From Anaerolineae bacterium (GTDB lineage: Bacteria; Chloroflexota; Anaerolineae; Aggregatilineales; Phototrophicaceae): a stretch of 64,000 nucleotides of DNA. The stretch lies in NCBI GenBank assembly GCA_022841825.1, contig JALHQT010000010.1:117735-181734 (forward strand). The letters are read 5' to 3'. Position numbers and translations under genes: made by a program. The notes beneath the pieces are model-generated. The model did not search any database and was not told the origin of the DNA. It saw nothing but the letters and a program-made list of their open reading frames with translations. Below, in pieces: positions 26,050 to 34,851 of this stretch (position 1 is its first letter; each line of letters starts with the position of its first letter).

Positions 26050-26075
26050 GGGCGAACCCATGGGTTCGCCCCTAC
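26046..26075. repeat. 30-bp perfect palindrome serving both convergent genes' stop codons
   Basis: GTAGGGGCGAACCCA followed by its exact reverse complement. The left TAG (26047-26049) ends the rhomboid gene. The right CTA (26072-26074) is the TAG stop of the minus-strand DUF2304 gene. Confidence 0.9.
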
Positions 26076-26443
26076 TTGTCTTGCTGCATCAACCGCGCGC
26101 GCGTTTCGTCTAACTCCCAGCGCAGGATCGCCATCTGCTGCGCGATCTGTTTGTTTTCGCGCGAAAGCTTGGTGACGACGACCGCATAATGCAGCAGGAT
26201 GAAAAGCACGAACAGCAGCGCGACGGCGAACAAGGCGGCGGGCGGGTAGGTGACGACGCCCAGCGCGTTGGCGATGGCATCCAGCGCGGGGCGCGACAGA
26301 CTCAATCCGAGCAGCACGACGCCCGTCGCCAGCCACAGCAGCGCGTAGTCTTCGCGCAGCTTGCGCCGGCGCACCAGCTCCAGGATGAACAGCAGCGCGC
26401 CAATCGACGCGACAATCCCCAAAAGCATCACGCGGTCAATCAT
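26072..26443 (-). CDS. DUF2304-family membrane protein
   Basis: A 123-residue protein with three predicted spans: residues 1-22, 33-55 and 65-88. A charged C-terminal helix (TKLSRENKQIAQQMAILRWE) probably forms a coiled coil in the cytosol. The LLWLATGVVLLGLSL segment matches the DUF2304 pattern, often linked to polysaccharide and glycosyltransferase loci, although none is present here. The start overlaps the stop of the upstream gene (ATGA), and GGAGG lies about ten bases before. Confidence 0.85.
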   Translation of the reverse strand: MIDRVMLLGIVASIGALLFILELVRRRKLREDYALLWLATGVVLLGLSLSRPALDAIANALGVVTYPPAALFAVALLFVLFILLHYAVVVTKLSRENKQIAQQMAILRWELDETRARLMQQDK

Positions 26444-26844
26444 CTGTCGCGTCCTCCACCCCCCTGCGGACGAGTGAAATTCCTGCGCAGCGGCGCACGG
26501 TCGTCCGGCACCTCGCGTTTGGCGTAGTAGCCGAACAGCAGATAGAAGCAGCCCGGCTCGCCATCCGGGCATGGGCATGCGCCATGCTCCTTGAAGATGA
26601 AGATGCTGGTGTCGTTGCGCTTAAAGCGCTTCTTCAGGTTGTTCCACTGCGATTTTGTCGGCTCGGTTTCGCCTTCGTCGAGGACGAAGTAACGCGCCGA
26701 AAAAACCGCTTCAAAGGAATAATCCTCGCGCTCGGTCAGCCGCAGCAGCGTCGTCATAGGCTCGACATGGTTGGTCAGTATCTGGGCGGCATAGGCGCGC
26801 GCCGTGTCATAATCGCGATGGCGAAAGCGCGGCAGGTCTTTCAT
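26440..26844 (-). CDS. Hypothetical protein, cotranscribed with DUF2304
   Basis: I do not recognise this 134-residue soluble protein. It has a charged helical N terminus (RFRHRDYDTARAYAAQIL), a segment EREDYSFEAVFSARYFVLDEG that looks like a beta-rich domain, and two Cys in ACPCPDGEPGCF. It overlaps the DUF2304 start by four bases, suggesting translational coupling. Confidence 0.72.
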   Translation of the reverse strand: MKDLPRFRHRDYDTARAYAAQILTNHVEPMTTLLRLTEREDYSFEAVFSARYFVLDEGETEPTKSQWNNLKKRFKRNDTSIFIFKEHGACPCPDGEPGCFYLLFGYYAKREVPDDRAPLRRNFTRPQGGGGRDR

Positions 26845-26960
26845 CGGTCGTGCATCCTGATAGGCAGTCCATAGCGTGATTGTAGCACGCCTCGGTATCG
26901 AAATCGCCCGACATCGGGTATGCTTTACAGCAGCACATACCTTACATTGCGGTGTCGCTC

Positions 26961-27677
26961 ATGTTTACAAAATCTGCCGCCTATTACGACCTGATCTATG
27001 CCAACAAGGACTATGCCGCAGAGTCCTCCGTCATTCACGAACTGCTCAACTCCCATCGTCATCGCGTGGGCAACAGCCTGTTGGATGTGGCGTGCGGCAC
27101 AGGCAAGCATCTGGTGCAGCTCAAGCATTATTATCTGGTCGAGGGCATTGACCTGGACGAGGGCGGCGTCCTGAGCATCGCGCGGCGGCGGCTGCCGGAT
27201 GTGCCGTTCCATGTCGGAGACATGGTCGATTTCGACTTGGGGCGCACCTACGACATGATCACCTGCCTCTTCAGCAGCATCGGCTACGCGCGCACGCTGG
27301 CGCGCATGAAGGCGGCGATTGCCAATATGGGCAGGCATCTCGCCGTCGGCGGCGTAATGATCGTCGAACCCTGGTTTGCGCCGGGCGAGTTCAAGCATGG
27401 GATGGCGACCGCCCGCTTCGTCGATGAACCAGACATCAAGATCGCCCGCATGAATGTGGGCGCGGTCGAGGGCAGCATTTCCGTGCTTGATTTTCATTAT
27501 ATGGTGGCGACCGCCTCCGGCATCGCGACCTTCAACGAACGCCACGAGCTGGGCTTGTTCAGCAAGGATCAGTACCTGGCTGCTTTCGCCGCCGCCGGGC
27601 TGGAGGTCGAACACGACCCCAAGGGGCTGGGACGCGGGCTGTATATCGCCACGAAGAGGGTGACGAGTAACGAGTAA
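26961..27677 (+). CDS. Class I SAM-dependent methyltransferase
   Basis: A 238-residue Rossmann-fold methyltransferase. The SAM motif I is LLDVACGTGKHL; motif II GIDLDEGG and motif VPFHVGDMVDFDL follow, and TYDMITCLFSSIGY is typical post-motif sequence. The substrate is unknown; related enzymes methylate small molecules or sugars. GTG 26952 is an alternative start three codons upstream of ATG 26961. The next gene begins nine bases after its stop and may be cotranscribed. Confidence 0.88.
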   Translation: MFTKSAAYYDLIYANKDYAAESSVIHELLNSHRHRVGNSLLDVACGTGKHLVQLKHYYLVEGIDLDEGGVLSIARRRLPDVPFHVGDMVDFDLGRTYDMITCLFSSIGYARTLARMKAAIANMGRHLAVGGVMIVEPWFAPGEFKHGMATARFVDEPDIKIARMNVGAVEGSISVLDFHYMVATASGIATFNERHELGLFSKDQYLAAFAAAGLEVEHDPKGLGRGLYIATKRVTSNE

Positions 27678-27686
27678 GGAACGCCC

Positions 27687-28616
27687 ATGGTCTTCAACAT
27701 CACGCGCGTTGGCAAGGGCAGTCTGACTCTGGAGTCACCCGTCATGCCTGCGGCGGGCACGGTCGGCTTTGCCGACGAGTACCGCAGCATCATCAAGCTG
27801 GAGAAGCTGGGCGCGCTGGTCACCAACCCGGTCACGCTGCTGCCGCGTTCGCCCGCCAACGGCACGCGCGTCGTCTCGCTGGAAGGCGGTATCCTCGTCC
27901 ACAGCGGACTGCCCAACCCGGGGTTGAGCAAGGTCATTCGGGAGCATCGCGCCGCCTGGGACAAGCTGCACGTCCCGGTCATCATCCACCTGGTCGCCAC
28001 GACCCCTGACGAAGTCGAAGAGGCGATGCTGCTGATCGACGAAGAGGAGACCATCGCCGCCGTCGAACTGGGGCTGCACGACGACAGCACTCCGGATGAT
28101 GTGGGCGTGCTGGTGCGGGCGGCGCTGGCACGGGCGGAAAAGCCGCTGCTGGTGCGCGTGCCGCTGCTCGGCGGCGATAAGATCGCGCGGGTGGCGGCGG
28201 AGGCAGGCGCGGACGGCGTGGTCGTCTGCGCAGCGCCGCGCGGCACGGCGCGTGACGCGGGCGGGCGGCTGGTCTCCGGGCGCATCTACGGACCGATCAT
28301 CAAGCCGGTGGTGCTGCGGATGGTGGGTTTGCTGGCGCGCGAGCTGACGATTCCGGTCATTGGCGCGGGCGGCATTCACAGCGCCCAGGATGCGCGCGAT
28401 TATCTGGAAGCGGGGGCGCGCGCCGTGCAGGTCGATTCGCTGACGTGGGTGCAGCCGAAGCAGTTGGAGGCAATCGCGCGCGACCTGGGCGGGCTGGTCT
28501 TGACGCAACCGCACGGCGCATTCGCGGACGAGTGGCACCCGGCGATGGGCGAGACGGAAGTCAACCGCGCCGTCCGCCCGGACGATAAGACGATCATTCA
28601 GAAGCCGAAGAAATAA
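27687..28616 (+). CDS. Dihydroorotate dehydrogenase-like flavoprotein lacking the usual catalytic Cys motif
   Basis: A 309-residue TIM-barrel protein resembling class 1 dihydroorotate dehydrogenases. The C-terminal half keeps the FMN-phosphate features: GRIYGPIIKPVVLRMVGLL, IPVIGAGGIHSAQDARDYLE and AGARAVQVDS. The segment that in class 1 enzymes reads ElNiSCPN (with the catalytic Cys) is here AVELGLHDDS, and the orotate-binding Asn residues are not evident. It may therefore be a paralogue that oxidises another substrate or is inactive. It follows the methyltransferase by nine bases. FMN binding is likely by family similarity, not shown. Confidence 0.8.
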   Translation: MVFNITRVGKGSLTLESPVMPAAGTVGFADEYRSIIKLEKLGALVTNPVTLLPRSPANGTRVVSLEGGILVHSGLPNPGLSKVIREHRAAWDKLHVPVIIHLVATTPDEVEEAMLLIDEEETIAAVELGLHDDSTPDDVGVLVRAALARAEKPLLVRVPLLGGDKIARVAAEAGADGVVVCAAPRGTARDAGGRLVSGRIYGPIIKPVVLRMVGLLARELTIPVIGAGGIHSAQDARDYLEAGARAVQVDSLTWVQPKQLEAIARDLGGLVLTQPHGAFADEWHPAMGETEVNRAVRPDDKTIIQKPKK

Positions 28617-28617
28617 C

Positions 28618-28803
28618 CAGTCGGAGGCAGCGCAACAGGCAGCGCATGAGCGCGGTTTCCAGCCCGGATGGGTGACATTTGACAGAGGGTACAGCAGTTT
28701 CGAGAACCTGAAGCTGGTGCGAGACTATCTGTGGGATGGGTTGACACGCCTGAAGTGTAACCGTCAGATGAGCCTGAAAATGGGACACCTGCGTAAGTCT
28801 TAA
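28618..28803 (+). pseudogene. Transposase C-terminal fragment (DDE, IS4/IS701-like)
   Basis: In frame with TAA at 28801-28803, the sequence reads ...AHERGFQPGWVTFDRGYSSF, then ENLKLVRDYLWDGLTRLKCN and RQMSLKMGHLRKS. The D..GYSS..NLK......W..LKxNR pattern is characteristic of the second catalytic Asp region of IS4-superfamily transposases. There is no start codon and the N-terminal part is missing, so this is a relic of an insertion-sequence event. It lies between the dihydroorotate-dehydrogenase-like gene and a secreted protein gene. Confidence 0.7.
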
Positions 28804-28838
28804 TGATACCCTCATCAGTACAGTTAGGAAGAAATCTC

Positions 28839-29951
28839 ATGAAACAACCGTGGTACATCCTTCGCCTGTTGGCGATCGTTCTGTGCATTGTATTCGCTGC
28901 GCTGGGGTCGGTCATCGCGCAAGACGAGGACTCAGACCCACAACCGACTCCGACCGACACAGGGACACCCGGTCTGGTCGTGGCGGCGAATAACCTCAAT
29001 GTGCCCATTGTCCCCCCACCACCACAAGATGCAGCAGGTGGCTCCCCAGAGGCAGCAGCAACCGTCATTGCTAATACCGGGACCCAGGTCGCGCCCCAAT
29101 TACAAACCCAAGCTGCACCGCGAGGGGTAGTGCCCCCGATTCTTCCGGATGCGCCGTCTGCGGCGGAGGAGGAGCTAAGGCGGCTGCAGCTGGCGGCGCT
29201 TGATACCTTTGTTTCCCCCTCAGCAGTCATAATTGCGCTTGGGCCCCGACTTCTTCCTAAACTGTCAGCGGACGTGATGATAGAGACCAGGCTGACGCAC
29301 GGGGTAGACTCGACAGAACCTCTACGTCGGCAGTCCTCGGACGTGGTGTATTCGTATACCAACCCTGCGGACGGCAGGACGTTCACCGTGTTCAGCGATG
29401 CTAGCTTCGTGGTAGAGGATCAAGACAAATTCACCTTAATGACGGGCTATTTTGGCTATATTGCAGACAAAACACTGGTCATGTTTGGCGAACGCTTTGA
29501 CGGGACGCGCTACGCCATCTATGACGCTTACTACAGCGCCTATACCGTCGATGGCGATGTGCTGATCGGGAATCTTTTCACCGAATATACCTATGACTAT
29601 GACGAGGACGGGACACTGCTCAGCCTGACCGACAGTGACGGCGGCGAGTATCGGGTTCAAGTCGGTGACTCCGGCAGCGTCTCGATCACTGGACCGGACG
29701 GCTACAGCGTCCGGGCGGACGAAAGCGGTGCTTTCGGACTGTTCGATGAAGCAGGTGATCTGGTGGTCGCGGGTGATCTCAACGACGCGAACTATGATGA
29801 GTTTGCGCAGTTTGAAGCCAGCACCGATGACACTAGCGGTCCCGAATTGGATAACAGCGGGGAAGCGGACTCAAGTGGAGATGATGGCGGTGGGGATAAT
29901 AGCAGCGCGGACGACTCCGGTGGTGATGCTGGTGGGGATGGCGGCGGCTAA
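28839..29951 (+). CDS. Secreted acidic low-complexity protein of unknown function
   Basis: A 370-residue exported protein. A signal peptide (residues 1-28) precedes a Pro/Thr/Asp-rich region and a central domain (LPDAPSAAEEELRRLQLAA to DVLIGNLFTEYTYDYDEDG). The latter half has beta-rich units such as YRVQVGDSGSVSITGPDGYS and ESGAFGLFDEAGDLV. The C terminus is an Asp/Gly/Ser-rich tail (DDGGGDNSSADDSGGD). AGGAAG lies before ATG 28839. Acidic tails of this type may bind calcium, but no motif proves it. The DNA is less GC-rich in the first third than the neighbours. Confidence 0.78.
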   Translation: MKQPWYILRLLAIVLCIVFAALGSVIAQDEDSDPQPTPTDTGTPGLVVAANNLNVPIVPPPPQDAAGGSPEAAATVIANTGTQVAPQLQTQAAPRGVVPPILPDAPSAAEEELRRLQLAALDTFVSPSAVIIALGPRLLPKLSADVMIETRLTHGVDSTEPLRRQSSDVVYSYTNPADGRTFTVFSDASFVVEDQDKFTLMTGYFGYIADKTLVMFGERFDGTRYAIYDAYYSAYTVDGDVLIGNLFTEYTYDYDEDGTLLSLTDSDGGEYRVQVGDSGSVSITGPDGYSVRADESGAFGLFDEAGDLVVAGDLNDANYDEFAQFEASTDDTSGPELDNSGEADSSGDDGGGDNSSADDSGGDAGGDGGG

Positions 29952-30170
29952 CCCACGCTCATACGCTTCATCCGGGGGCAGACCTTGCAGCAGTCGCCTA
30001 TAGGCATCATGCGCTACCTGTTGCTCCCCCTCCGAATGGCTGCGCGAGGCTTCCAGTGCAGTTCCGCAATTGGACGGGACGTGACAAGTGACGGGTCATG
30101 AGCCAGGACAGGGGACGCAGATGTAGGGGCGCAATACATTGCGCCCTCACAACACCCTGCGCAGGAGGGG
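29952..30170. other. Intergenic stretch with a repeat and a possible gene fragment
   Basis: No complete gene. On the minus strand about 29960-30070 reads ALEASRSHSEGEQQVAHDAY RRLLQGLPPDEAYERG, a plausible helical protein end, with no start. A GTAGGGGCGCAAT palindrome copy is at 30122-30151. The fragment is uncertain. Confidence 0.3.
30122..30151. repeat. GTAGGGGCGCAAT-family palindrome (slightly degenerate)
   Basis: TGTAGGGGCGCAATACATTG followed by CGCCCTCACA: the right arm has CTC where other copies have CCC. Confidence 0.8.
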
Positions 30171-32108
30171 CTACGGCGTCAGCAGCAGCATCCCCAGCAC
30201 GGTCGTGCCGTCCGCCCCGGTATCGCCCAGCGAGAAGCGACCCAGCGCAATCTCCTGATCATTCAGCGTCAGGATCACGTCCGACTCCACGCTCCCATTC
30301 GCCGCCCGTGCCTTCACGATCTGTACGTCGTCACCCACTGCCATCGCGTAGACGACCCCATCGCGGTTCGGCAGCGGCGCAGCCCAGGTGGGCGCGCCCT
30401 GGATAACACCCGTCCCGCCGGATGCCTGGCTGCTTTCCTGGATCGGTTCGTTGATCTGCAACAGATCGCCCGTTGCAGGATCGTAATAGAGGATGCTGAA
30501 GGCACGATACCCCGCCGTCGCGTGGATATACAGTCCACCACTTGGCGACCAGCTCATGCCAATCGGAATGATATTGTCTTCATCCGCAAACGCAGCGTTC
30601 ATCCCGCTGACGAACGCGGCAGCAGGCACGACCGGGGTGAGGTCATCCGTTTCCAGGTTGTAGACCCAGATGCCGTTTTGCTGCGACTCATCGCCAGGAC
30701 CATAGACGGTGAACGCGATTTGGGAGCCGTCGGGCGAAAGCGTCATCAAGCCATCCAGCGAGGGGGTGCCACTGAAGTAGACATACGGCAGTTCGCCAAT
30801 CGCCGGGGTCAGATCGACGATTAACTCGGCATCGCTCCGATCCAGCGCCAGGCTGTAGATGCCGTGCCGCCCTCTGAGTCCGTTATCGCCCGACGGGACA
30901 TGGCGATACAGGTAGAGCGACTGGCTGTCCTGCGCCCATACGACTCCGATGTCGATCAGCGTGCCCTGCGCGACGTTATCCAGTCTCAGGCGCTCCACAT
31001 TGTCGTTCGTCAGGTTGAGGAAACGCTCGGCTTCCGTATCAAAGAGGATGACATCCGGGTCGCGCAAAATGCGGAAGAAGTCGGCGGTGCCCACGAGATA
31101 ACGCCCGTCCGGCGACCATGACAGCTCCGGCGGCATGTAGCCGTCTGGTGCGGCATAGCAGTCTGCATCATTGCTCGCCAGGCTGCGGATGCACAGTCCG
31201 TCAGCGCCCATATATGCCAGGCGCGTGCCATCGGGCGAAAGCGCGACACCGCCGACTGGGCGGACATCGAGATCGAGCAGATTTTGCGTTGTGCTGAAGG
31301 CGATCTCGTCGTAGCCGATGCCCGTTGTGCTGGCGACAGTCACGGGTGACCGGGTCGGCACCGCCGATATTGCGGTCTCCGCGTCCTGCATCGTCGCAGC
31401 CACCGCATCAAGCAGCGCACGCGCCTGCGCCGCCTCGCCCGCGACGGAGACCACACCGATCAGCAGGACATCGAAACCGTCGCCCGCCTGCGAAGCGCCG
31501 AGGTCTACGATGTCGAGGCTGGCGGCGATGACATCACTGGCAACTTCGAGCCGAACGGCGGAAAGTGTGTTGGTTGGCGCGGGGTCGATCAGCTCGACGC
31601 TGCTGAAGATCGAATTATTGCCATTGCGGACATCCTCCGCGAATTGCTCGGCGGTGTCTCTGGCGTTCTCCTGCCCTGGGATGATCTGCGCGACGAGCAG
31701 CAGTTCGCCCGGCGCAATGTCGCTGGGGTCGTTGGCGAGCGATTCCAAGGCGAGTGATGGCTCCCCAAACGCTGTCAGACCGTTATCTTCGTTCACGACC
31801 CGCCAGCCTTCCGGATAGCGCAGCGTGAAGATGCCGCCGGGCGCGCGGTAGGTTTCGGTCAGCGCGAAGGGGGATTGCGCCAGCGGTTCCACGCAGCGCG
31901 CGCGGAAGTCATCGAGCAGCGCCTGCGCGGTATCGAGGGCGGCGCTGGCGGCGGCGGAGTCGCCCGCCTCGACGGCTTTATCGGCATCACCGATGGCGGT
32001 GATCACATCCAGCATCTCGAATGAACAGTCATCGTCCCCCTGCGCGGCGACGACGGTGACGGAGGACAGCAGAAAAAGTAGAGTCAAAGCGCGCAAGAAC
32101 AAAGCCAT
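30171..32108 (-). CDS. Secreted TolB/WD40-like beta-propeller protein
   Basis: A 645-residue exported protein. The signal peptide (1-22, ending VVAAQ) precedes an alpha-helical region (residues 25-70), a PsbP-like segment (PGGIFTLRYPEGWRVVNEDNG) and a C-terminal propeller with blades such as SPDGTRLAYMGADGLC, SWSPDGRYLVGTADF, SPDGSQIAFTVYGPG and SWSPSGGLYIHATAG. TolB-like blades usually bind partner proteins or ligands. The gene follows on the same strand as the HAD hydrolase but is separated by 180 bases and a palindrome. Function unknown. Confidence 0.86.
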   Translation of the reverse strand: MALFLRALTLLFLLSSVTVVAAQGDDDCSFEMLDVITAIGDADKAVEAGDSAAASAALDTAQALLDDFRARCVEPLAQSPFALTETYRAPGGIFTLRYPEGWRVVNEDNGLTAFGEPSLALESLANDPSDIAPGELLLVAQIIPGQENARDTAEQFAEDVRNGNNSIFSSVELIDPAPTNTLSAVRLEVASDVIAASLDIVDLGASQAGDGFDVLLIGVVSVAGEAAQARALLDAVAATMQDAETAISAVPTRSPVTVASTTGIGYDEIAFSTTQNLLDLDVRPVGGVALSPDGTRLAYMGADGLCIRSLASNDADCYAAPDGYMPPELSWSPDGRYLVGTADFFRILRDPDVILFDTEAERFLNLTNDNVERLRLDNVAQGTLIDIGVVWAQDSQSLYLYRHVPSGDNGLRGRHGIYSLALDRSDAELIVDLTPAIGELPYVYFSGTPSLDGLMTLSPDGSQIAFTVYGPGDESQQNGIWVYNLETDDLTPVVPAAAFVSGMNAAFADEDNIIPIGMSWSPSGGLYIHATAGYRAFSILYYDPATGDLLQINEPIQESSQASGGTGVIQGAPTWAAPLPNRDGVVYAMAVGDDVQIVKARAANGSVESDVILTLNDQEIALGRFSLGDTGADGTTVLGMLLLTP

Positions 32109-32147
32109 GAAAGATTCTCCTTAGGAGTTACGTCGTTGAGCGTGCGG

Positions 32148-32169
32148 ACAAGGGGCTTAAGCCCCTTGT
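32148..32169. repeat. Perfect 22-bp palindrome
   Basis: ACAAGGGGCTT followed by AAGCCCCTTGT, in the gap between the HAD hydrolase and the propeller gene. It is not followed by a T-run on either strand. Confidence 0.7.
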
Positions 32170-32287
32170 TCAAGCTCGAAATTCGGTTTAACTGCGTAAG
32201 TCGTATCTCCTACTTAATTCGGGCGGAGCGCACCTCTGGTAGATGCGGCAGCGGTTTGGCTTATTATGCGGGCTTGTGACGATAGTT

Positions 32288-33058
32288 CTACAGAGTTCCC
32301 ACCAGGTCGGCAATCGAATTGGCGACGCGCTCCGGGCGGTAAGGAAAGCGATCCACCATCTCGCGCGTCGTCACGCCTGTCAGCACGAGGATGGTCGCCA
32401 AGCCGCTTTCGATCCCCGCCACCATATCGGTATCCATGCGGTCGCCGATCATGACCGCTTCTTCGCTGTGCACGCCCAGCTCGCGCAGCGCCGCGCGCAT
32501 CATCAGCGGGTTGGGCTTGCCGACGAAATACGCTTTGACGCCCGTTGCCTCGGTGATAAGCGCGGCGACCGAGCCGCAGGCGGGCACCAGCCCATCCTCG
32601 GTCGGTCCGTTCACGTCGGGGTTGGTGGCGATGAAGCGTGCCCCATTGCTGATCAGCCGGACGGCTGTGGTGATCTGCGCGAAGTTGTACGAGATGGTCT
32701 CGCCCAGCACGACGTATTCCGGGTCGTGCTCGGTCTGCACATAGCCGATCTCGTGAATGGCGGTCGTGATGCCGGATTCGCCGATGACATAGGCGGTGCT
32801 GTCCGGGCGCTGCTTTTGCAGAAAACGCGCCGTCGCCAGCGCCGACGTGAAGATGTTCTGCGCGGGGATGTCCAAGCCAATCGCGCGTAATCTCGCCTGA
32901 TGATCGCGGGGCGTGAAACGCGAGTTGTTGGTCAGCAGCATGAACGGGGTGTTGGCAGCACGCAGGCTGTTGATGAAGTCAATCGCTCCGGGGATGACGG
33001 AGCTGCCACGAATGAGGACGCCATCCATATCCATCAGTACAGCTTTGGGCACAATCAT
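32288..33058 (-). CDS. HAD-IIA family sugar-phosphatase (NagD/AraL-like)
   Basis: A 256-residue HAD-superfamily phosphatase. Motif I is LMDMDGVL (nucleophile Asp in the DxD), motif II LLTNNS, motif III around VGKPNPLMM with the conserved Lys, and motif [10 protein letters not shown]. The CAP (C2) domain between motifs II and III is typical of class IIA phosphatases such as NagD and glycerol-phosphate phosphatases. AGGAG lies directly before the ATG. Substrate cannot be read from sequence. No sugar genes adjoin it. Confidence 0.9.
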   Translation of the reverse strand: MIVPKAVLMDMDGVLIRGSSVIPGAIDFINSLRAANTPFMLLTNNSRFTPRDHQARLRAIGLDIPAQNIFTSALATARFLQKQRPDSTAYVIGESGITTAIHEIGYVQTEHDPEYVVLGETISYNFAQITTAVRLISNGARFIATNPDVNGPTEDGLVPACGSVAALITEATGVKAYFVGKPNPLMMRAALRELGVHSEEAVMIGDRMDTDMVAGIESGLATILVLTGVTTREMVDRFPYRPERVANSIADLVGTL

Positions 33059-33087
33059 TTCTCCTGGTCAAATCGGTTGATGTCTGC

Positions 33088-34560
33088 TTACGGTAGCGCC
33101 CAGAGCGGCGCGCCCATCTCTGCGATGCAGCCTGCGTCGGGCGTCTGCGTCGGCGCGTCGAGGAACGCCTGCATGATGTCCTGTGTGCATTGATTCAGGT
33201 CGATCACGCCGTGCCCGCCCCCTGGGAAGACGAGGAAGGTGCTGTTGGGGAGCGTGCTCGCCGCGCTTGCCGCCCATTCGGCGGGCGTGATCGGGTCAAA
33301 CTCGCCCGCCACCACCAGCGTGGGAATATCACTCACAACAGGCTGCGTCTCGATGGCATTGGCAGCGGCGACATCCCAGATGCGGCAGTCGGCGAAAGTG
33401 CTGCGGATGGAATTCACACTGTTCTCGTAGAGCGCGGCAGGCTCGGCAGGCACATTGGCGAGCGCCGCCGCTTCGTCGTTAAAGGCGACTTCTTCCTGGC
33501 ACTCGACCGACAAGTTCATGCCCTCGCTGTCGCTAATGTCTTCGGAGTCGGTCGGCTGGCGGAAGCCCTCTTCCAGCAGCAGCCCGCTTTCCAGATCATC
33601 CAGCGCCGCGTAATTGCCCCCGGCGATCTGGTCGATCACCCAGGGCAGGAAGGGGATGCTTTCGCTGGAATAGAGAAGCTGGAAAACGCGGTCGATGAGC
33701 GCTTGTCCGGTCAGGCTCACCTCGATCCCGTTGCCGGTATCAGGGTCGATGATGGCGTATTCCGCAGGCTGCGCATCCAGATCTTGCACGCTGATGTAGA
33801 AGCTCGCTTCCAGGTCTGGATAGGCTTCGCTGCACGCGGCGTCGGCGGCGCACGCTTGGAACAGTTTGTCGAAGACCACAACCGTGTTGCGTCCGTACTG
33901 CTCCCACGACTCAATCTCCGGCGGATAGACCGAGTCGAGCACGACACTGCGCACCCCTTCGGGATAGTCGCGCATGACCGTCAGCGCCAGGCGCGTGCCA
34001 TACGAGATGCCATAGAGATTCCATTCGTCATAGCCCAGCACCACCCGCAGATCCGCCACGTCTGCCGCGTTCTCCGCGCTGTTGTACGCCTGCAAATTGA
34101 TGCCCTCGGCGAGCAGGCGCTCGCGACAGGCTTCGGTGCTGCCGTCGCCCGTCTCTTCCAGCTCCGGGCAGTTCAGGCTGGGCAGCGAGTATCCCGTGCC
34201 GCGCTGGTCAAGCAGGATGAAATCGCGGTCGAGCAGATAAGGCATTTCCATCCATGTATCCAGGTCGGCAACGGCATTCCCGCCGGGTCCGCCCGCCAGA
34301 TAGATGACCGGATCGGGCTTGTAAGGTTCGGCGCTGGCGTACAGGATGGCATAGGCGAGTTCAACCGTCGGGCTGTTGGGATCGCTCCGATCTTCCGGCA
34401 CGACCAGGTAGCCGCACTCGATGTTTTGTCCATCGACGATACCGTCGGGCAGTTCCATCCAGCAGTCGGTCAGCGCGGCATACGGGAGGTCATCCTGTGC
34501 GAGGGCAGGCGCGACGAACAACATCAGCACGATCAGGAATAGGGCATGTTTAAGGCGCAT
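33088..34560 (-). CDS. Secreted alpha/beta-hydrolase, TAP-like aminopeptidase family
   Basis: A 490-residue exported hydrolase resembling tripeptidyl or prolyl aminopeptidases. The signal peptide ends PALAQ at about residue 21. The oxyanion region is YLAGGPGGNAV and the nucleophile elbow GISYG, with the Ser within LYGISYGTRLA. The C-terminal TAP domain includes VVAGEFDPITPAEWA (catalytic Asp) and GGGHGVIDLNQC (catalytic His). Cys residues at the end suggest disulfides. ATG 34560 follows AGAGGA. It probably takes up peptides in the cell surface. It is alone in its transcription unit, near the HAD gene. Confidence 0.9.
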   Translation of the reverse strand: MRLKHALFLIVLMLFVAPALAQDDLPYAALTDCWMELPDGIVDGQNIECGYLVVPEDRSDPNSPTVELAYAILYASAEPYKPDPVIYLAGGPGGNAVADLDTWMEMPYLLDRDFILLDQRGTGYSLPSLNCPELEETGDGSTEACRERLLAEGINLQAYNSAENAADVADLRVVLGYDEWNLYGISYGTRLALTVMRDYPEGVRSVVLDSVYPPEIESWEQYGRNTVVVFDKLFQACAADAACSEAYPDLEASFYISVQDLDAQPAEYAIIDPDTGNGIEVSLTGQALIDRVFQLLYSSESIPFLPWVIDQIAGGNYAALDDLESGLLLEEGFRQPTDSEDISDSEGMNLSVECQEEVAFNDEAAALANVPAEPAALYENSVNSIRSTFADCRIWDVAAANAIETQPVVSDIPTLVVAGEFDPITPAEWAASAASTLPNSTFLVFPGGGHGVIDLNQCTQDIMQAFLDAPTQTPDAGCIAEMGAPLWALP

Positions 34561-34628
34561 CAAGAAAAAATCCTCTTAAAGGGAGACCCAGATTATAGCG
34601 GCAATTGCCTCAAGTAGGTCCTCGCATG

Positions 34629-34740
34629 TTTTTGGCGGACGAGCGGACGAGGCAGTGCGAAGCCTCCCTGTGGGACGCCTCGCCCCTACGGAAAAACCCA
34701 CCGTGCCTGTAGGGACAAGGCATGCCTTGTCCGAAAACTT
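34629..34740. repeat. Cluster of dispersed repeats near the sulfurtransferase 3' end
   Basis: GGCGGACGAGCGGACGAGGC with GAAGCCTCCC, TGGGACGCCTCGCCCCTACG, and the palindrome TGTAGGGACAAGGCATGCC with TTGTCC. The first block reappears in inverted orientation at about 36738-36787. Confidence 0.7.
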
Positions 34741-34851
34741 TCGACAACCTACTTCAGGTAGGTCTCCGTAATATTTGGGCGGGGCAGCATGAATGTCGCC
34801 CCACCAACCTCGCGGGCGGAGACACCGCTCCGCCCCAACCGCAGTCGTTGT

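Noticed and set aside
29960..30070. Minus-strand fragment with QQVAHDAYRRLLQGLPPDEA
   Set aside because: Looks protein-like but has no start and continues into the antisense of the secreted gene; not enough support for a gene.
32148..32169. Palindrome as a terminator between the HAD and propeller genes
   Set aside because: Perfect stem but no T-run on either strand.
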